64,000 nt of DNA from Scylla paramamosain (lineage: Eukaryota; Arthropoda; Malacostraca; Decapoda; Portunidae). This document shows, in pieces, positions 1 to 15,639 of the stretch. The position numbers and the translations under genes are program-made. The stretch covers positions 8,313,501 to 8,377,500 of the forward strand of contig NC_087161.1 of NCBI RefSeq assembly GCF_035594125.1, in the 5' to 3' direction. Position 1 is the first letter of the stretch, and every line of letters starts with the position of its first letter. The notes under the pieces were generated by a model. The model worked only from the letters and a program-made list of their open reading frames with translations. It made no database searches and was not told the origin of the DNA.

Positions 1-1877
1 AAAGCTTTGTGCCAGACTCTATTAAAAGCTTTTGGTATGTCCAAGGCAACAGCAAAAGTTTCACCAAAATCTCTAAAAGAGGTTGACCAAGACTCAGTAA
101 GGAAAGCCAGAAGATCACCAGTAGAGTGGCCTTGATGGAAGGTATACCAGCAATCAAATAGGTTGTGAAGAGATAGATGTTTAAGAATCTTCTTGTTGAG
201 GATAGATTAAAAACTTTAGATAGGCAGGAAATTAAAGCAGTAGGACGGTAGTTTGAGGGATTAGAACAGTCACCCTTTTTAGGAACAGGCTGAATGCAGG
301 CAAACTTCCAGCAAGAAGGAAAGGTAGATATTTACAGACATAGTTGAAAGAGTCTGACTAGGCAAGATGCAAACACAGAGGCACAGTTTCGGAGAACAAT
401 AGGAGGGACCCCATCAGGTCCATAAGCGTTCTGAGGGTTTAGGCTAGCAAGGACATGGAAAACATCATTGCAAAAAATTTTAACAGCTAGCATGAAGTAG
501 TCAGAGGGTAGAGAAGAGGGAGGAACAAGGCCTGAATCGTCCAAGATAGAGTTTTTAGCAAAAGTTTGAGCGAAAAATTCACCTTCAAAAATAGGTGTGA
601 TAGCAGTGGTGCCTTCTAGTTGAAATAAAGGAGGGAAAGAAGGAGAAGCAAATTTGTTGGAGATATTTTTGCTAGAGTCAGAAGTCATGAGGGGAGTTAG
701 ATCTTGAAAGATTTTGACACTCTATAAATGAAGGAAATTTTGGCTAGTTGGAGAACAGACTTGGTATGGTTCAGGGCAGAAATATAAAGTGCATGAGATT
801 CTGGTGATGGAAGGCTTAAGTACCTTTTGTGGGCCACCTCTCTATCATGTATAGCATGAGAACAGGCTGTGTTAAACTAAGGTTTGGAAGATTTAGGTTG
901 AGAAAAAGAATGAAGAATGTATGCCTCCATGCCAGACACTATCACCTTTGTTATGCGCTTGGCACACAAAGATGGGTCTCTGACATGGTACCAGTAGTCA
1001 TTCCAAGGAAAATCAGCAAAATACCTCCTCATGTCCCTCCAACTAGCAAAGGCAAAACACCAGAGGCACCTTCACTTAGGGGGATCCTGAGGAGGGATTG
1101 GATCAATAGGACAAGATATAGATATCAGATTGTGATTAGAGGAGCCCAGTGGAAAAGATAGGGTGACAGTATAAGCAGAAGGATTAGAGGTTAGGAAAAG
1201 TTCAAGAATGTTGGGTGTATTTCCAAGATGGTCAGGAATACAAGTAGGGTGTTGCACCAATTGCTGTAAGTCATGGAGGATAGCAAAGTTGAAAGCTAGT
1301 TCACTACGATGGTTAGTGAAGGGAGAGGAAAGCCAAAGCTGGTGGTGAACATTAAAGTCTCCAAGAATGGAGATCTTTGGAAAAGATCAGAATGTGCTCC
1401 ATTTCAGAAGTTAAGTAGTCAAAGAATTTCTTATAGTCAGAGGAGTTAGGTGAGAGATATACAGCACAGATAAACTTAGTTTGAGTGACTCTGTGGTCAT
1501 AGCCAGATGGTGGAAAACTCTGAAGATTCAAGAGCTTGGGCACAAGAGCAGGTTGAGTTGTTGCGCACATAAACGCAACATCCAGCTTTGGATTGAAAAT
1601 GAAGATAGAGAAAGTTGGAGGGAACAGAAAAGGGGCTACTGTCAGTTGCTTCAGGCACCTGTTTCAGTGAGGAAAAGATGAGGTTTAGAAGAGTAGAGGT
1701 GGTGTTCTCCAGATTGAAAATTAAATCTAAGACTGAATGTTGCATAAGTTAATGAAGAAAAAGTTGATAGGGGTTGTCAAGACACTTGGGGTTGTTATTA
1801 GAAGAGTAGTCTGACCTGGGGACATTTGTGGTCCCCTCCCTAGATGGGGACTCCAAGGCTGGTGTAGGAGTCGCCAT
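1..1877 (-). pseudogene. ORF2 remnant of copy A: endonuclease plus N-terminal half of reverse transcriptase
   Basis: The ATG is at 1877-1875, in the same context as the intact-looking start of copy B (MATPTPA here, MVTPTPA in B). Endonuclease remnants run from about 1780 to 1075, with the [16 protein letters not shown] block near 1430 and the [12 protein letters not shown] block near 1120; the catalytic SDH has become SNH. Reverse transcriptase fingers follow at 688-332, with NPQNAYGPDGVPPIVLRNC near 400. Motif A (ALDIPKAFNRVWHKAL) lies at the window edge. Several frame changes divide the reading frame into pieces of 60-120 codons, so this is a dead copy. The full protein would have carried out target nicking and reverse transcription. 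Confidence 0.8.
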
Positions 1878-1900
1878 GAAAATTTTGAATTTTTGAGTGA

Positions 1901-1902
<2 letters not shown>

Positions 1903-1988
<86 letters not shown>
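1903..1988. repeat. (GT)n microsatellite, about 43 units
   Basis: Pure GT/TG run inside the 5' UTR of copy A. The corresponding place in copy B (about 7910-7920) has only a short ACAC run, so the tract probably grew after insertion. Confidence 0.98.
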
Positions 1989-1991
<3 letters not shown>

Positions 1992-2205
1992 AGCTGCTTG
2001 TTATTTTGTGTGGAGGAAGAGAGTTGTCTTTAGAGGGCAGGCTGTGACTGTCCCCTTGTGTTGTGAGACACAAAGGGAAATGTTCAATGATGTCACAGCT
2101 GGGTTTAATGATAGGTTCACAGCACCCCCGGATCCACTGCTTTAGATCTCACTGGGAGTAATTATCATTTCAACAGGTGCCTACTGTCTCCTCCTAACAT
2201 TGTTG

Positions 2206-3465
2206 TTACATTGCAAAAAAAAAAAAATTAGAATACACCCTTTTCATGATGGCTACTCTCAACACAAAAATGTCTACACTAGTCTCTTAGTATAATATAA
2301 TGTTTTACCTTGATAATATCTTGTAAAATATGGACAAGTAACATTTATTCACAACAGATTCCTTTGTTTATAGTTTTCTTACCTTGTCTTTGATTTCTCT
2401 TGTTTCTGTAATGAAGCTTCAACTTAGTTTACTTCATAGCTGAGACTGCTCTCTGAGCACTGCCTGCTCCAGGCTTGCACCAACTTAAAACATCTAGCTT
2501 GTAATACTATTGGCAATACATTCAGCTTATATCTCACAAATGGTGACTCCAGAGTGACAATGACTGTGACGAGGATTATACAGTGAAAAAAGCACATCTT
2601 TCCATCAAACCACCTCAGTTCGTGGCGTCATCAGCAGGATAATGGAGACCCTATTTCACCTACAATGCATTAGTTCAGAAACAACCACAACCAAGTTCTG
2701 CCCACTTCTATCTGCACTTTGATAACAGTGTGTGGATGAAAAAAGTTAATATCTAAGCAAGTCTTCCACTTAGCACTTTAACTTTCTGCTCTTTCTACCA
2801 TTACTCCTCTTTCTTTATCTGTGAAAAAGAAAGTCATTAATTATGCTAGCCACATTATCAGCATTCTCCATTACTTTATTGTCACTATCAGTCAGTGTCA
2901 GACACATAAATTACAAAACACCAACCTGTAAGCATTTGTGGGTGTATCAATCTGAGGCTGTAAGTGGTTACTGCAAAGCATCCTCTGAATATCCCCCCCC
3001 AACCTCTACTGGTGTGTCTCTTGTGTTTTAGCTCCTTTTCTTCTACTTTTGAGATTTAACTCTGTCATCAACTATTCCATTGCTAGGGGAAGTGATGGAG
3101 TGGATGATGGCAAAGATAGATTAAAGAGCAGAAGAAAAAAAGAGTAAAAACAAGACAAGACATTGGTAGTGGTATGCATTAATAACTCTTGTCTCATCAG
3201 CGCATCTGTACATGCTTACTTGTCGGTGTATTAGTAGTAACTGATAGTGACAATTAAATAATGCAGAATATAAACATTGTGGCCCAGCAGTATAATGAAA
3301 TGAGTGCTGTTAATCAAAGGAGAGGATGGAGAAGTGAAAGGAGAGGGGCAAGACCAGCAACACTTAATAGAGGCACCACTTGAATGAGTAACACTGTACT
3401 AGTAAGATTCTAGATACTGTGTTCATGGTGCCACGGAAACATAATTGTATAGCTGCTGCTGTATA
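2206..3465. other. AT-rich stretch, no gene seen
   Basis: Non-repetitive AT-rich DNA with short homopolymers (poly-A at 2216-2227, poly-C at 2994-3000). The short open frames here have no recognisable protein content. I see nothing to annotate. Confidence 0.5.
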
Positions 3466-4062
3466 TTAACCCTTAAAGTGCAGGATTATTTTGCCATGTG
3501 TGTTCTCCCATGTAGGCATATTCAAGCAAAAGCTACCTCACTTCTACCTCTTATATCTTCACTCCTACTCAACTCATGTGACTGAATTAAGTATCATTGT
3601 AAAGTACATGTCCTTAACTGTCCTTTGAACATTATATGAAGACCATGGCCATTGATTGAACAAGTACAGAAAAATGAAGTAGGATCACTGAAAACACATT
3701 ATTACAGACAGTTGTCCACTCCTAGTATACTTTCTGTCGTTGGTTTAGTAATAAAAACATCACTTTTATACATTTTGTATGAAACACACCCAGAAAGCAC
3801 TTAACTTTTGTTTCGTTTTATTGTACAAATCACTGGTTAGTGTTATTTGCTAAACTTAGCGGTGAGCTAGCATTCATGTTAGAATGCTGCATTTACACTG
3901 TAGCAAAAGGAAAGATGAAAGATGGAAAACAATATCACTTTTGTTTTCCAAAGCACACAGGATATAACTCGCAAGTTGCTACAAATTGACTGTTATATCA
4001 TTCGCTGCATTGTAAACACTTGTCTCAGGTGCTGGCAGCAGCAGCGGAGCCTGTTACCTTCC

Positions 4063-4622
4063 TCACATCCTTCCTTGTCCATTTGGTAATTCCTTTTGCT
4101 TCCCAGACACATCTGAGGAAGTGCTGGGGGATTGTTTCTTCGTGGTACAATGTGTGGAGGCTGTGGCAGTGGTGGTAAAAGGTACCGGTGGTGGTGGTTG
4201 TGGTGAGGCAGACATGATACAACATATCATGTCTGCTGGCAATAAGGCAGATACAACATAATTACAACATATCATGTCTGCTGGCAATAAGGCAGATACA
4301 ACATAATTTTTCTCCTCTTCCTGCTCTTCCCCCTTTGTGTTATACCTTGTTTCAGAAGCTTGATTCAGAAGAGGTGAAACAGCTTGGAGAAGGGGTGTAG
4401 TGCATTGTTGTAGAAATGCACCTCTGATGATTAGAGGTGGTGAATCTGACATGAGCCTCCTTTGCCGATCCTTGCTATATAATTGACCTTTATTAGAGGA
4501 ACTTTCCCCTTCCTCTTATAAATAGCTTCTGGAGAAGCAACAGTAGCATTGCTGTCACTAGCAATCTCATATCCATCAACATCACTACAGTTACTCAATA
4601 TGGTATCTGTATCTCTACCCAT
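4063..4622 (-). pseudogene. Possible piggyBac transposase N-terminal fragment
   Basis: Two overlapping minus-strand frames, 4622-4431 and 4452-4063. The first is acidic and serine-rich (NCSDVDGYEIASDSNATVAS), a composition typical of the region ahead of the catalytic core in piggyBac transposases. The second contains a perfect duplicated block (NYVVSALLPADMICC twice) and then proline- and threonine-rich sequence. No catalytic aspartates and no C-terminal cysteine-rich finger can be recognised. The assignment rests mainly on position inside a TTAA-flanked element and is tentative. Confidence 0.35.
4219..4308. repeat. Perfect 45-bp tandem duplication
   Basis: Two identical 45-bp units, 4219-4263 and 4264-4308. 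The length is a multiple of three, so it adds 15 in-frame residues to the minus-strand frame. Perfect identity suggests a recent slip or replication event. Confidence 0.95.
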
Positions 4623-5062
4623 GATGATGCTTGTGACTATCTTCTCCAGTTATCTATCTATTTCACTAATATTCAAGACCTTCCTGATGTCCTTGATGAG
4701 TGTTGAGGTTAAAGAGCCCTATCTTGTGAATGAAATTGACTGGACGTGGAGAAGAGGTGGGATGTTCAGCAGACATATCAAAGTCAGGAGAGGTGGGAAA
4801 TCTAGTGGACATCATCTCATAGCTAGTGCAGTGCATAGCCTGACCAGTACTTAGTCAAGGTAGTGTGGGTGAGTATTGTTTGAAGAAAAAAATAAAAAAT
4901 AAATAAATAGATAAATAAAATGTGCATACTCTACTTCAGAACAAACTAATCTAATTTGACTGCACTAATTAAAAAATGCCTTGTCGACTATTGTTGACAC
5001 CCACGGTTTGAGTCCAGCCACTGAGTGTCGATTATTGTCGAAACCTGTGCTTTAAAGGTTAA

Positions 5063-5924
5063 TATAAATAAACAAAACTGTACAAAGATAAATATAGACT
5101 GCCTGCGACATGTCTGCCCACTGAGGCAGGGTGGACAGAACTCTGCCCCCAAGGCAGGAAGGACAAGGACTGTCAAGACTGGGGTGAGACTGCCCTCATG
5201 GCTGGCGGGTCAGGTCATAGCTGGGGCTCTTGATCCCACTGGGAGCCCACATCGCCAGCAGGGTAGGTCAGAGCACAGCTGCAGACAAAGGCTGTACATG
5301 TGGTTGGGCCAGGGTGGCCAGAGGCTGGTGTCAGGTCACAAGGCAGGTTGCATCATGTGGGAGATTGGAATGCAGGGGATGGGTATGGTGTCTGCCACAC
5401 ACTGGTTTCATCCACATTTTTACTAAATAGGGGCTGAAGATCATAAATACACTTTTTAATTAGTTTAACTTTCTTCCTCATGATATCTAATTGATGACTA
5501 ATTTATGAGAGAATAAATATTCAAAGCTACCAGATATGTGTGAAACAAGTTGACTCCCCCAAGCTCTAGTATTCATTATAAATGTCCTCCACTTGTGTTT
5601 GGTTACTTTACATCTGGCAAGATTTCTCTGGCACAGTTAGTCCTTTTATGTGAAGCTTTAATATATGGTGATTTTGTACCTAGAATTGTGCCCATTTTCA
5701 TCATATTTGAGTGAAGGATCAAGTCTTTGCCCTTTGTAGCAGTGTAAGTGTGTGTATATACTGTTGTCTGGACTTTTAAGTTTAATTTTTCCCATTCCTT
5801 TTTTATTTTGTTTATTAATTGTGTTCAAAGGAGGAATGAGATGAGTTATCAGAAAATCCATTGAGAATTGTCTTGATGCATTTGATCTTTGATTGGCCTA
5901 CTTAGCCTTGAAGGAACTCTACAG
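5063..5924. other. No gene recognised; GC-richer patch at 5100-5420
   Basis: The part at about 5100-5420 is GC-richer than its surroundings and carries a 133-codon open frame on the plus strand, from 5025 to 5426. The frame lacks any motif I can name and begins upstream of the TTAA at 5059. I do not call it a gene. Confidence 0.4.
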
Positions 5925-6856
5925 GCGTGATGGCACATGCTGCTTGGGAAGTGTGTTTTACCTCAGATTTTTCAGTAAACATAAAAAAAAAATGGGCTAG
6001 GACAAGTTGACTTATTGGCATCTTAAGTGGATTTCTCCTCCTCACTCATCACCATAGCAATGATGACCAGTATTAAGCAGGTTACCAGTGTCAATGTTCA
6101 TTGTGTCTTTCATGTGTAATTGGCTCTGTTCTTGGGGTGAAACACATTATGTTTTGTTCATGCTATGGTGTTTGTAGTGATGAGTGCAAGGCAGACAAAT
6201 TACAGTGATATCATTCAATCATGGATCTTCACATGTTGGACTTGAATCGTGTTGATATAGCTTTAAAAACATGAAACTTCCAGAATGTCATATGAAAATT
6301 TGTCAAGGGAGGCAATGAGGTATTGTCTATTCACAACCATGGTGGTGGCATCCCTTTATCTTTGTCTCATGGCTTTTAGCTTTTCTATGAAGGTAGTTGA
6401 ACTCTAATCAGATTTGACTCTTATGGCAAGGCAGCTGAAGGAAAGCATTGGGAGTGCCACCACTGTAGCTGTGAAAAGATAATTCCTCACTGCCTCACTT
6501 GTTGAATTTTCATATAAGGTTCTGGAAGTTTTGTGTTTTTCTAATTCACATGTTTTGCTCTATGAACACCTTCAAGCCCGATATGTGAAGATCTATGAAT
6601 GATATCACCATGACTTGTCTGCCTTGCACTTACCACTACAAACACTACACCACTATTATAACACAATGTGTTTCAATCTGAGAAAAAAGCCAGTTACACA
6701 TCACCAAAGACACAATGAATACTGACTATGAAAATTGATACTGGTCATTGCACTTGAGATGCCAATAAGCCCATTTGTCCCTGCCCATTTTTTATCCTTA
6801 TTGGGAGGCCTTAAGTAAAATGTGCTCCCTGAGCAGAGTGTGCCACCACAATGCAA
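5925..6856. repeat. Large imperfect palindrome (foldback-type element)
   Basis: The left arm, about 5925-6330, is the reverse complement of the right arm, about 6468-6856, with mismatches and small gaps. Matching landmarks include TTATTGGCATCT (6014) with AGATGCCAATAA (6759), AGTGCAAGGCAGAC (6184) with GTCTGCCTTGCACT (6618), and GAAACTTCCAGAA (6272) with TTCTGGAAGTTTT (6521). The unpaired centre is only about 140 bp. This matches a foldback transposon or a long-TIR MITE. No transposase is encoded. Arm limits are approximate. Confidence 0.75.
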
Positions 6857-7383
6857 GATTAGCATTTACTGACTGTACTCTCCGTAAGACACACAAGTAG
6901 CAGTTTACTATGGCGAGTCTAGCTGGTTACAATCACTCACTGTTAATCTTTACACCCTCTGGTCTTTGTAAAACTGGCTGTCTAGACAAAAGTGTATTCA
7001 CTTTCTTAATGGTTCAGCCAGTGTGTCATCAGCTTTGTAAAATTTAAGCCTGCTAAGTCACTTGCATTTATTTTCACCCTCAATCCTAAGCTAAGCTGAT
7101 TTTTCAGATTTTTGAGCTCACAGCAACCTTTACATTAAGTCTGTGACAGTAGGTTATGACAGCAGTAAGTCGTAACTACTCCTTAACCCTTATCATCTGG
7201 GGCCACATAAACATGTCCTGGTGACTACATGCTCCCATCCGGGGATGTATATAAACGTCATGTTTTAATTTAGTTTACCGTTGATCTAAGACATTTTCTG
7301 AGGTATAAAAAATGAATGTGGATAACTTCAGAGACTATTTTGCAGAAACAAACATATTATTTTTCTATTAATTTTATTTATTT
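6857..7383. other. No gene seen
   Basis: AT-rich DNA without recognisable coding content. A TTAACCCTTA motif at 7193 resembles a piggyBac end, but I found no partner end. Confidence 0.4.
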
Positions 7384-7384
7384 T

Positions 7385-7435
<51 letters not shown>
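7384..7435. repeat. (TTTA)n microsatellite
   Basis: Thirteen or so near-perfect TTTA units, directly visible. Confidence 0.95.
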
Positions 7436-7438
<3 letters not shown>

Positions 7439-7583
7439 GTGCTGTAAAACAATGATCTATTGGGATGGCTGATTTTGCAACAGCAACAGGATTGTGGCCA
7501 GTGCACTTATATGCCATTCATAACATGTGGTTTCAATATTACTAGAGTTTTCAGATACCTCTACACTGTGTTTGTGTGTTTGG

Positions 7584-11314
<3,731 letters not shown>

Positions 11315-11360
11315 AGATGGTGATAAAATGATCTTGTGAGGGTAAACACACACACACACA

Positions 11361-11530
11361 GCAACATCAAGAAATACAGCTTCCCGTATCATACTATTGA
11401 AATCTAGAATTATTTGAAGGGATGGTTGTGGCAAACAGTGTACACATCTTTAAAGAGAAACTGGATAAATATGGTTATGGAGACAGGACAAAATGAGCTT
11501 TGGTTCATGCCCTTTACAATACAACTAGGT

Positions 11531-11531
<1 letters not shown>
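11361..11531 (+). mobile_element. CR1-like LINE, 5'-truncated 3' end
   Basis: About 170 bp matching the 3' end of copy I (reverse complement of 42530-42700): GCAACATCAAGAAAT, then ATTTGAAGG, TTTAAAGAGAAACTG and the terminal ACAACTAGGTAAA. This encodes the last ORF2 residues and a short 3' UTR. It is flanked by CA runs on both sides (11345-11360 and 11532-11581), so it appears to sit inside a CA microsatellite. Confidence 0.8.

Positions 11532-11581
<50 letters not shown>
11532..11581. repeat. (CA)n microsatellite
   Basis: About 25 CA units joined directly to the 3' end of the preceding LINE fragment. Confidence 0.97.
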
Positions 11582-12739
11582 ATTGTTTTGCTTTCAAAAG
11601 AAACTTCATAATATTGATGTGAAATATGTGGAGAATTGATTCAGCAATCTAATGGTGTATAATACAAACAAACTGAGTAATTACTCTTGGTGCATAAGGA
11701 AATTATACAAGAGTCTATGGATGATACATTTCAAAGTTGGTGCATGTGGCTGATAACCCTGGGTACAGGGCCTAGGGCAGTTTGAATCTCCTGGGGCAAA
11801 TGGGATAATTCCTGTAAGTAGAAGGGTTGTTGTAAGCCTAGAGAATGTAAATAAAAAAAATAAATAAAAAAAACCAGGGGTGCAGGTTCAGATTTGTTTA
11901 TAACATAGGTGATGCACACACTGTGGCTCAGCCAACAAGACAGTGAATACACCTTGTCCAGTCTATCAGTTTCACTGATACCAGAAGGGATGGAGCATAA
12001 TTGTGAGTGGTTGTAACCAATCAGACTCACCACAATAAAATGATACTCATCTGCCTTTCAGAAAATAATTGATTTTTCTTTAGAGATTTGGAACAAAGGC
12101 TCAGTAGGCAGGTCTGAAGTTGTCTGCATTAAGACAACACTCACTCATCAATGGATCTTCCAACAATTCTTCTCTTCTCAGATCACGCTGAACAAATAAA
12201 TAAAATTAAGAATAAAGGGAACACAGTAAAGAGAAAAGTCCAGACAACAGTATACAATAACATGTTTCAAAGGCAAGACTTCATCACCTGAATGTGATCA
12301 AAGTCATGCAATTCTAGCTTAAAAATCACCATATAATAAAGTCTCATATTTGAAGACTAATTGCTGCCATGAGAAAGCTTGCCAAGAGCTAATTTACTGC
12401 ATGTGAAACATTAATTGTGGGAATTTTTCTTTATATCAATTATTGCATTTGTGATTTTAACAGAACCAATGATTCCTGTAATATTTTTGTAAATATGTGC
12501 ATAATCATTTTACTTAAGGTAGGTAAGTTTAAGCTAAAAATAAGGGGAGTGATTTAATAATTCTTTCATGTTCATTACATAGGTAACTTGTATCTTTTAT
12601 TAAATTAATCACTCAGAATTATCCACACGCTGTGATGTCACATCCCTAAGCATACATATACAAACTGCTTTATTGATAAAGCTCTTCCCTAACCAACACC
12701 TGCCTGAATACAGATCACAGCTCCTCCCATTGCCACACT
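11582..12739. other. No gene seen
   Basis: AT-rich unique-looking sequence with a small AAAT run near 11850. No motif-bearing open frame. Confidence 0.45.
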
Positions 12740-12975
12740 GGTCACACTGGTTATTGTTCCTGTGAACTTACTAACTGCATGCCTACACCCCTCTTCTGCA
12801 GCTTTGTTGCAAGACTTTCTACTTACCCTTATTGCTATTGTATACACCTTACTGATCCCAGAGTTAACCAGCATCTTTACTCTTTCTTTCTTTTACTGGT
12901 AAACATGAATTTAATTCTTGTTTCTGTATTTCCTGGAACCATTTCAAAAGAAAAGTATCAAGACATGTTGGAAAC
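12740..12975 (+). mobile_element. Old 3' fragment of the Jockey-like family
   Basis: Degenerate match to the last 200 bp of ORF2 in copies B and G: TTACTAACTGCATGCCTACA near 12768 (compare LANCMPP), CAAGACTTTCT, AGAGTTAACCAGCATCTTTA near 12861 (compare RVNQYSQSF), TGGTAAAC near 12897, CTGTATTTCC near 12924 and TATCAAGACATG near 12956 (compare REVSRHL). Divergence is much higher than in the other copies, suggesting greater age. Confidence 0.65.
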
Positions 12976-15169
12976 AATATTAGCCATTTGTTTTGGGTCT
13001 TCTGTTGTCTCTTTCTAGGAGCAGCATTGTGAATTATGTTTTTTCCCCTTGGGAAGTTAATGATGTAAATCTCTCGCAGGCAGTGAGGCGGCACCCACAG
13101 AGGAGACGATAGACAGCTATATGGTCCAACTGCATTCCCTTATTGTGAACAACCCACAGCAACATCAAGGTCTCATTCAAACTGTGAGGGGGATAGTGAG
13201 TCAGCTAGCACTCACTTGAATAGAGATACCTCAGCAAGTTGCTGAGAAGGCAGAATACTATATTCATTAATCACCATAACAACTGTTCCATGACAAACAG
13301 TAATCACTGCCTTGTGAAAAGAATGTGAAATAGAGTTTTAGATCATTATTATGATGCAACTAACACCATAACTCATTAGGGTTGAGTTTGAACTGTATTT
13401 CATCCAAGATAATATTGCTATGTAGTTTTCTTATATTTTTTTAAGTAACTTCCAGAATGCAAAGTATTGTTTTGGTAGTTTTAAGTTATGTACCTGAGTC
13501 ATCCAGATGCTCCAAGTAACGATCATGAAAATATCAGCCTTTTATGTGTTTCAATAATTATTTCACATACACACACACAGGGACAGGTACGAGTCATCAT
13601 CAACATATGACTGATCCAACTGACCAACATTACAATCATGACCATGATCAACTATTGGCCAGCTGATCACAATAAATGGATTTAGTAAACACTCCTCCTC
13701 ACTTGTGTCATCACTAAATCTCGCTTCACTATTGTTTTCCAACTTACTATTCCTTGTTACCTTCACTTAACAGCTCATCAAAGTGGCTCATCATAATGCA
13801 GACACTCCCTGAGTTACAAATGAATGAGTTAGGTTCCAGATGATTGTAAGTTGTTATGTTCATAAGCTATGTTTATAACTTGCTAATTTGTTAAACATTT
13901 TGGGTGTACAGTACCCTCTTGAGTTTTGCACTTGCTTTCTTCCAAAGCTATACCGCTAAACTTGAGGATCACAAAACCAAGGATATTGAAAACGTGGTAA
14001 AGTGCGTATTTATGCTAGTCACATAGTCTAGCACTGTGTAAGTGCATGTTTTATCCTCACATTGAGTGTGACATGGGAGCATGGTGCTGCATCAGTGTAA
14101 ACAACATGATCTTGCTGTTATGAGTGACTTGGGATTTCTCCTGTGCCAGTTTCAGCCACACAGTTATTATATCACAACATACATCAAAACTGGCCACACA
14201 ACAAACAATGTCACACTCAGTCACACCATATTTAACATCATAACTAGCCACAACACAACCACACTGCATATATAGCACCCAGCCAAACCATAAATACAAA
14301 ACCGCATCATGCTACACATCATACCAGCCACACAACTGCCCATACCTCACTCATCACTCCCAGCCATACCACATATTACTTGCATCTGAACAGCCACACA
14401 GTAATTTGTATCACAGTCATACCACATAGCATAGAACTGTTTGAGTGTGTATTTTGTCCTCACATTCAGCATGATGCAGAAGTGTGATCTTGATGCTACA
14501 GGTGGTTCAGGAATGGTCCTGAACCTGGCCTCTTGTTCATATCTGCAGGAGTTTGTAACTTGAATGTTTATAAATAAGGGAATGCTTGTATGTATGGTAA
14601 TTATTGCATGAGCTGACTTACATCTAAATCAGTTTATGACTTGTTGGTCAGAACCAATTGCTGTCTTAAGTCGATGACAACCTGTATTCACAAGTGAATA
14701 AAAATTTAAACCAATGTGGAAATTATAGGTATAATTATAAAGTATGAATTAATACGAAGTTTACTCCTGTATTACATTTCTGCTTGGAGCAGCCACTTAT
14801 AAAAGATGGTGACTTATCTGATCAGAAGCTCTGATGAACAGGATGGATAAACTTGACTAATTTTACAGTGACCAGTGGGACAAATGGGAGGAGCTGTGAT
14901 CTCAGTGTTCAGGTGTGATTGACCAGAGAACCTTTACCAACACAGCAGCTGGTATATAAACACTAGCTGTAACATTGCAAGTAATGTGGGTAATTCTGAT
15001 TGATGAATCTAGCTTTCATATAATCACTATGAATGTTATAAAAATATTATCACTCCTTTTCATCTAATCATGGTGAGCATTTACCACAAGCACAACGTTA
15101 ATACGTATATTCAAAATAAATACAATAAATTATTAAAATCATAGCTTGCAATTACCCCCTAAGAAAGAA
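12976..15169. other. No host gene seen; contains low-complexity and possible repeat ends
   Basis: Mostly AT-rich DNA. A stretch at about 13800-13875 (GAGTTACAAATGAATGAGTTAG and following) resembles a stretch at 47478-47560, so both may be the end of the same interspersed repeat. The segment around 14040-14560 is described separately. No coding motif found. Confidence 0.45.
14040..14560. repeat. G-poor low-complexity array with flanking duplicated segments
   Basis: From about 14150 to 14440 the plus strand has few G bases and repeats short words such as CCAGCCACAC, CACACCATA and CATCATAC, like a decayed minisatellite. It is bracketed by two related direct segments: TTATCCTCACATTGAGTGTGA near 14052, and TTGTCCTCACATTCAGCATGA near 14454, each followed by TGATCTTG. 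Confidence 0.5.
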
Positions 15170-15639
15170 CAAAATTATGAAAAATTCTCATGAATGGCAA
15201 AGAGAAAATAGAGAATGAGATGTTGGAAGAAATACAGATAATGGTTGAGGATCTAAAAGAATTAATAACTAATTGGAGATAACAATTGGTTTAGTTAGTA
15301 TTTGATATAATAGTGCTCCCTAAAATCAAGGAGGATTCTGTGATTGAAAGAACGATGTAATGCCCCGTCATTGACCAGTATAGTGTTAAGTGTATGAAAA
15401 GCAACTAATAATGGATACAATGTCAAGAAAGAGACTATGGATTCGGGTCATGCATCATTAATTCAGTGAGCTACTACTCAAGAGCGACACATATTATAAG
15501 AAAGGAACGGTGAACACAGAAGTGATTAAGGATGAAAATTTGTATATTTTGTGCTTAACAGAGACTCAACACAAATATAAAAGTAGATTTCACAGATTTT
15601 ATTGAGAAACAGTCAATGATGAGGAAATGTACAAATATG
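15170..15639 (+). mobile_element. Left part of an old LINE (P), interrupted by copy C
   Basis: Degenerate LINE-like sequence on the plus strand. It includes a coiled-coil-like run (NEMLEEIQIMVEDLKELI near 15210) and, near 15530, an endonuclease-like ENLYILCLTETQHK, the conserved block that carries the catalytic glutamate of apurinic-type endonucleases. It stops where copy C begins. The continuation appears to be at 18513. Assignment is tentative because frames are badly broken. Confidence 0.45.

Larger units (their letters stand above)
1..2205 (-). mobile_element. Jockey-like non-LTR retrotransposon, copy A (cut by window edge)
   Basis: Reverse-strand LINE. Its 5' end lies near 2205 and its sequence runs off the window at base 1. 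The outermost 5' bases (GGAGGAGACAGTAGGCACCTG read on the minus strand) match the start of copy B at 7708. Both copies then share a 5' untranslated region of about 230 bp ahead of the ORF2 ATG. The 5' UTR here is stretched by an 86-bp GT/CA microsatellite, which sits where copy B has only a short ACAC run. The reverse transcriptase palm stops at motif A at the window edge, so its catalytic box is not visible. Family assignment to Jockey is by eye. Confidence 0.85.
3466..5062. mobile_element. Non-autonomous piggyBac-type DNA transposon
   Basis: The element is bounded by TTAA at 3466-3469 and TTAA at 5059-5062. Inside these, the ends are inverted repeats: CCCTTAAAGTGCAGG on the left and CCTTTAAAGCACAGG on the right, read inward. 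TTAA duplication and CCYT-type ends are the hallmark of piggyBac elements. The interior is 1,589 bp, shorter than an autonomous element of 2.3 kb or more, and I see no complete DDD transposase. The only open frames are minus-strand fragments at 4063-4622. It would have depended on a transposase from another locus. The ends are directly visible; the superfamily is inferred from end structure. Confidence 0.7.

Noticed and set aside
5025..5426. 133-codon plus-strand frame as a host gene
   Set aside because: No motif, starts inside a piggyBac end, and overlaps equally long frames in other phases.
7193..7220. TTAACCCTTATCATCTGGGG as a second piggyBac end
   Set aside because: No inverted partner with TTAA was found within several kilobases.
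14057..14299. Minus-strand frame rich in Val, Cys and Asp
   Set aside because: Lies in a low-complexity G-poor array; composition explains the frame.
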